Origin: Litorimonas sp963922935
GTDB taxonomy: Bacteria > Pseudomonadota > Alphaproteobacteria > Caulobacterales > Maricaulaceae
DNA: 16,452 nucleotides
NCBI GenBank assembly: GCA_963922935.1
Contig: CAWUKE010000030.1
Location: 1 to 16,452 of the forward strand
Direction: 5' to 3'
The translations under genes were made by a program, and so were the position numbers. Below are positions 14,195-16,452 of this stretch, piece after piece (position 1 is the first letter of the stretch; each line of letters starts with the position of its first letter). The notes beneath the pieces were generated by a model, which had not been told where the DNA came from, made no database searches, and saw only the letters and a program-made list of their open reading frames with translations.

Positions 14195-14857
14195 CTAGCT
14201 GTAAAAGCTCACGCCTTCAGTGAGGCTCACACGGTCGGTCCGGCACTTATTCGCTGGGTGGTCGCTGGCATAGCCGAAGCTCATGCCGAACAATATGCCT
14301 TGCTCTTCGGGGATGCCGAGCATGTCTTTGACGGGACCGGGGAACTGGCCGAGTGCGCCTTGCATAATGGATTGAATGCCGCGCTCTTCCAGCAGCAGCG
14401 AGAGCGTCTGCGCATAGATACCCATATCCACCGCGCCCATAATGCCGAGATATTTTTCCATGCAGAAAAAGACCCCGTGCGGCGCGCCAAAAAATTGCCA
14501 GTTGCGGCCCATAGCCTGCATCCGGGCGGGCTTATCTTCGCGCGCAATCCCCATGGAATTATACAGCGCCATAGCGCTGCCCCACTGACGATCCTTGTGA
14601 ACGCCTTGATAGCGCACGTTCCAATCAAATTCGGGCCGCGGGCCTTTCCCGTCCATCACCTGGGACAGCATGGCGGCACTGACTTTGTCTTTCATCTCGC
14701 CGGAGACGACATAGACATGCCAGGGTTGGGTATTGCAGTTGGACGCCGCTTTAAGGCTCGCGGCAAACACCTCATTCAGCACGTCTTGCGGGACGGGGTC
14801 GGGCTTGAAGCCGCGCACGGAATAACGGTTGTCGAGAATATCGGGTAAAGCAGTCAT
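14195..14857 (-). CDS. Nitroreductase family protein
   Basis: The 220-residue protein has the size and layout of FMN-dependent nitroreductases: RYSVRGFKPD (11-20) and SNCNTQPWHVYVV (39-51) form the phosphate- and flavin-binding region, and GAVDMGIYAQTLSLLLEERGI is the usual central helix segment. It would transfer electrons from NAD(P)H through FMN to nitro compounds, quinones or a natural enone; the true substrate is unknown. The closing SLTEGVSFYS is short and normal. The ATG at 14857 lies 6 nt after a GCTAGGGC box; GAGGG is nearby but only about 1 nt from the ATG, too close for a good Shine-Dalgarno. It is followed after 18 nt by the esterase gene. Confidence 0.9.
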   Translation of the reverse strand: MTALPDILDNRYSVRGFKPDPVPQDVLNEVFAASLKAASNCNTQPWHVYVVSGEMKDKVSAAMLSQVMDGKGPRPEFDWNVRYQGVHKDRQWGSAMALYNSMGIAREDKPARMQAMGRNWQFFGAPHGVFFCMEKYLGIMGAVDMGIYAQTLSLLLEERGIQSIMQGALGQFPGPVKDMLGIPEEQGILFGMSFGYASDHPANKCRTDRVSLTEGVSFYS

Positions 14858-14863
14858 GCCCTC

Positions 14864-14893
14864 GCCCTAGCGCGGGTTTTTTCGCCGCGCTAG
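14864..14893 (-). promoter_or_regulatory. Perfect 9-bp palindrome with -10-like box before the nitroreductase gene
   Basis: CTAGCGCGG (14867-14875) and CCGCGCTAG (14885-14893) pair perfectly around a 9-nt loop holding six T residues on the plus strand. On the minus strand the arm nearest the gene continues into GCTAGGGC (14871-14864), a -10-like box ending 6 nt before the ATG. The site could be a repressor operator overlapping a leaderless promoter. A terminator is less likely because the T residues are in the loop, not after the stem. Confidence 0.5.
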
Positions 14894-14939
14894 CCTAGAG
14901 GGGTAAACAGACCGACCTGATCAGTCCCGTGATAAGCTT

Positions 14940-15413
14940 CTAGCGGATGACGTTCATCACCGCTGTCAGACGCGTGCTCATGGTGTCGACGTCTGCAGCA
15001 GCGACATGGCCTTGCTGAGCGCTGATCTGCGTACACTGCATTACCGCCATCAGATGGTCCGTGTAAACGCGACCTCTGTCCATTGTGGGCGTGTAAAAGC
15101 CTTTGCGGATGGCGGTTTCATTTTCGGCGATCATCGCATCGACTTTGGCCTTGTCCCAGCCAAAGGCTTTGGATTGGGCGTAGGTCTGCTCCATCCCATC
15201 CGCGACAACGCCGCGAAGCGTCGTGCCATAAGCATCCAGTGTTTCGACGGCTTCGCTTTCCGTCTCGCCTGTGAGGCGGTCATCGGCACTGACGGCTTTG
15301 GACAATTCTTCGGCATAGATCGCGCAATTGCCGGGTTGGTTTGTGTTGGCAGAAGCGAACGCGGGAAGCGCGGCAGTGATCAAAAATGCGGATGTGAAAA
15401 GAAGCGGTTTCAT
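14940..15413 (-). CDS. Hypothetical secreted or periplasmic protein
   Basis: The precursor has 157 residues. The N terminus is a signal peptide (MKPLLFTSAFLITAALPAFASA) with a probable AxA cleavage near residue 22. The mature protein is helical and acidic, with one cysteine early (NCAIYAEEL) and one late (VMQCTQ), which could form a disulfide. I do not recognise the family. The frame is open to 15461, but the ATG at 15413 gives the signal peptide and has GAGGG 4 nt upstream, so it is the better start. It lies 59 nt downstream of the phosphotransferase gene on the same strand. A GCTAGAGG box (minus strand, about 15446-15439) may give it its own promoter. Confidence 0.75.
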   Translation of the reverse strand: MKPLLFTSAFLITAALPAFASANTNQPGNCAIYAEELSKAVSADDRLTGETESEAVETLDAYGTTLRGVVADGMEQTYAQSKAFGWDKAKVDAMIAENETAIRKGFYTPTMDRGRVYTDHLMAVMQCTQISAQQGHVAAADVDTMSTRLTAVMNVIR

Positions 15414-15441
15414 AAGTCCCTCAAAGTCTGTTGCGCGGCCT

Positions 15442-15458
15442 CTAGCGCGTGAGGCTAG
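15442..15458. repeat. CTAGC-N7-GCTAG inverted repeat upstream of the secreted hypothetical gene
   Basis: CTAGC (15442-15446) and GCTAG (15454-15458) form a 5-bp inverted repeat between the phosphotransferase and the hypothetical gene. It shares the CTAGCGC core with the palindromes before the nitrilase and nitroreductase genes. It may be part of a promoter region. It is short, so the evidence is modest. Confidence 0.35.
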
Positions 15459-15472
15459 CAACGTCCCGTTTT

Positions 15473-16452
15473 TTATTCAGACAATGCGGGCCAAGCCGCT
15501 TCCGCCGCCTTCAAGCCGTGATAGCGCGGTTGATCAATCAGCAGCCGCTCCATGGCGGACAGTCGCAAATGATCGAACAGCTCAGGTGAGCGCCAATCCA
15601 GTGATCCGTCAGCAAGGCCGTCATTCAGCTGATCCGGTCTTAGCTTTAAGGCTTGCAAGCGTCCCCGCGCTCGCATGGCAAACTCGCGGCCCATCTGCGC
15701 CTCGCGTTGCAATTGGTTCAGTAAGTTGGCGGCGATGCGCGATTGGAAAAGGGCGCGGCCTTTCGCATTTGGCATGACCTCGCCGGCATTCCATTCGGCC
15801 AGAGCCGTCATCATTTCGCGTAAAGAGGTCTGCCCAGCGGGGAAGCGGGTGTCGGGCACGTTGATGGCTGGTAGGGGGGCGGCTTTCACACCGTCTAGTT
15901 CTTGCAATAAGAGCAGCAGGTCGATTTCCACCTCGCTGATCCGGCGTCCGATCGCGGCGCGCTCTAACGTCCGCTCCCGCCCTTCGCGCCAATCGGCGAG
16001 CATAAGCATACAGGCCGAGCCCCAGAACAGAGTGGTCAGGACGCGCCAGAACTGAAAGCGGTCCCGGTCAATGGTGCGGCCAGAGGCTGCTTCATAGGCG
16101 GCCAGAAAGGGCTTCAAATCCCCAATTCCGCCGACGATTTTCTCCCGGCGTCCAAACCGCCAACTCGGCGCGCAAATATAGGCCAGGTCCTGGTGAGGAT
16201 CGCCACGATGCGCGATCTCCCAATCTAAGACGCCCGTCAGGCCCGTTTGATTGATCAGCAGGTTCCCCATCCGGAAATCGCCATGGACGAGGACGGGGGT
16301 TTCAAAAGGCGCGGGGCAATGATCCTCCAGCCAGCGAAAGGCGAGTTCAAAAATGGGACGACGTTCACCGAGATTTTGGTAAGCCGCGCGGTAGCCGTCG
16401 ATCAGCGCCCGTGCGCCCGCTAGCGGGAGATCGCGGGGTAAACTATCCGTCG
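15473..16452 (-). CDS. Phosphotransferase (APH/ACAD10-11 type) with DUF6285-like C-terminal domain, 5' end beyond the window
   Basis: The visible part is 325 residues and the N-terminal kinase lobe is missing. In frame it reads LVHGDFRMGNLLIN at 16291-16250, the catalytic HGDxxxxN motif of aminoglycoside-phosphotransferase-like kinases, then VLDWEIAHRGDPHQDLAY with the metal-binding DWE (about 16225). An ATG at 16270 falls inside this motif and is not the start. The last ~130 residues (SLREMMTALAEW, SRIAANLLNQLQRE, LRLSAMERLLIDQPRY) resemble the DUF6285 domain, usually a separate protein next to such kinases; here it seems fused. Relatives act with acyl-CoA dehydrogenases (ACAD10/11) on 4-hydroxy acids, which would fit acyl-CoA catabolism, but the substrate is inferred. 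It is upstream of the secreted hypothetical gene by 59 nt. Confidence 0.82.
   Translation of the reverse strand, partial: TDSLPRDLPLAGARALIDGYRAAYQNLGERRPIFELAFRWLEDHCPAPFETPVLVHGDFRMGNLLINQTGLTGVLDWEIAHRGDPHQDLAYICAPSWRFGRREKIVGGIGDLKPFLAAYEAASGRTIDRDRFQFWRVLTTLFWGSACMLMLADWREGRERTLERAAIGRRISEVEIDLLLLLQELDGVKAAPLPAINVPDTRFPAGQTSLREMMTALAEWNAGEVMPNAKGRALFQSRIAANLLNQLQREAQMGREFAMRARGRLQALKLRPDQLNDGLADGSLDWRSPELFDHLRLSAMERLLIDQPRYHGLKAAEAAWPALSE

Noticed and set aside
14258..14848. 196-codon open frame on the plus strand
   Set aside because: It is the antisense shadow of the well-supported nitroreductase gene and has no recognisable motif.

Overview
The window looks like a chromosomal segment of a marine-type alphaproteobacterium, tentatively Hyphomonadaceae/Maricaulales-like. 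This is inferred from the moderately high GC, the family mix (AtuA-type acyl-CoA protein, DUF2855, DUF2853, METTL7-like methyltransferase, phosphotransferase with a DUF6285-like tail), -10 boxes resembling the Caulobacter GCTANAWC consensus, and a CtrA-like site. No tRNA, rRNA, CRISPR or insertion sequence was seen. The genes look like core or near-core housekeeping and catabolic genes rather than a mobile island.

Layout. On the left (1-1913, minus) an AtuA-family protein is followed by the first codons of a short-chain dehydrogenase, an acyl-CoA/isoprenoid-type catabolic pair. A perfect 16-bp ParB-binding parS palindrome lies inside the AtuA gene. Positions 2031-4488 hold a surface-polysaccharide pair, an O-antigen ligase/polymerase-type membrane protein and an OafA-type acyltransferase, converging with a 1-nt gap. 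Positions 4644-6600 are a two-gene operon of a DUF2855 (MDR-like) protein and a crotonase carrying the residues of a delta3,5-delta2,4-dienoyl-CoA isomerase. Convergent to it is a minus-strand methyltransferase-lipoprotein pair (6607-7781).

A 263-bp divergent intergenic region then holds an imperfect hairpin and four copies of a 12-bp element in front of an AraC-family regulator (8045-9139). Next come a TadG-like pilus protein with a von Willebrand A domain (9364-10863), a nitrilase (10928-11914) and a DUF2853 protein (11997-12341) closed by a strong intrinsic terminator. The right end is all minus strand: a phosphotransferase (partial), a secreted hypothetical protein, a nitroreductase and a lipoprotein carboxylesterase.

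How the genes relate. Several point to acyl-CoA and carboxylic-ester catabolism (SDR, AtuA, DUF2855, dienoyl-CoA isomerase, esterase, and perhaps the APH-like protein), but they are in separate transcription units and no single pathway is proven. The main non-coding signals are the parS site, which suggests the region is near the replication origin; three genes without a well-placed Shine-Dalgarno that share GCTAGNGC exactly 6 nt before ATG, as expected of leaderless transcripts; and the regularly spaced repeats before the AraC gene.
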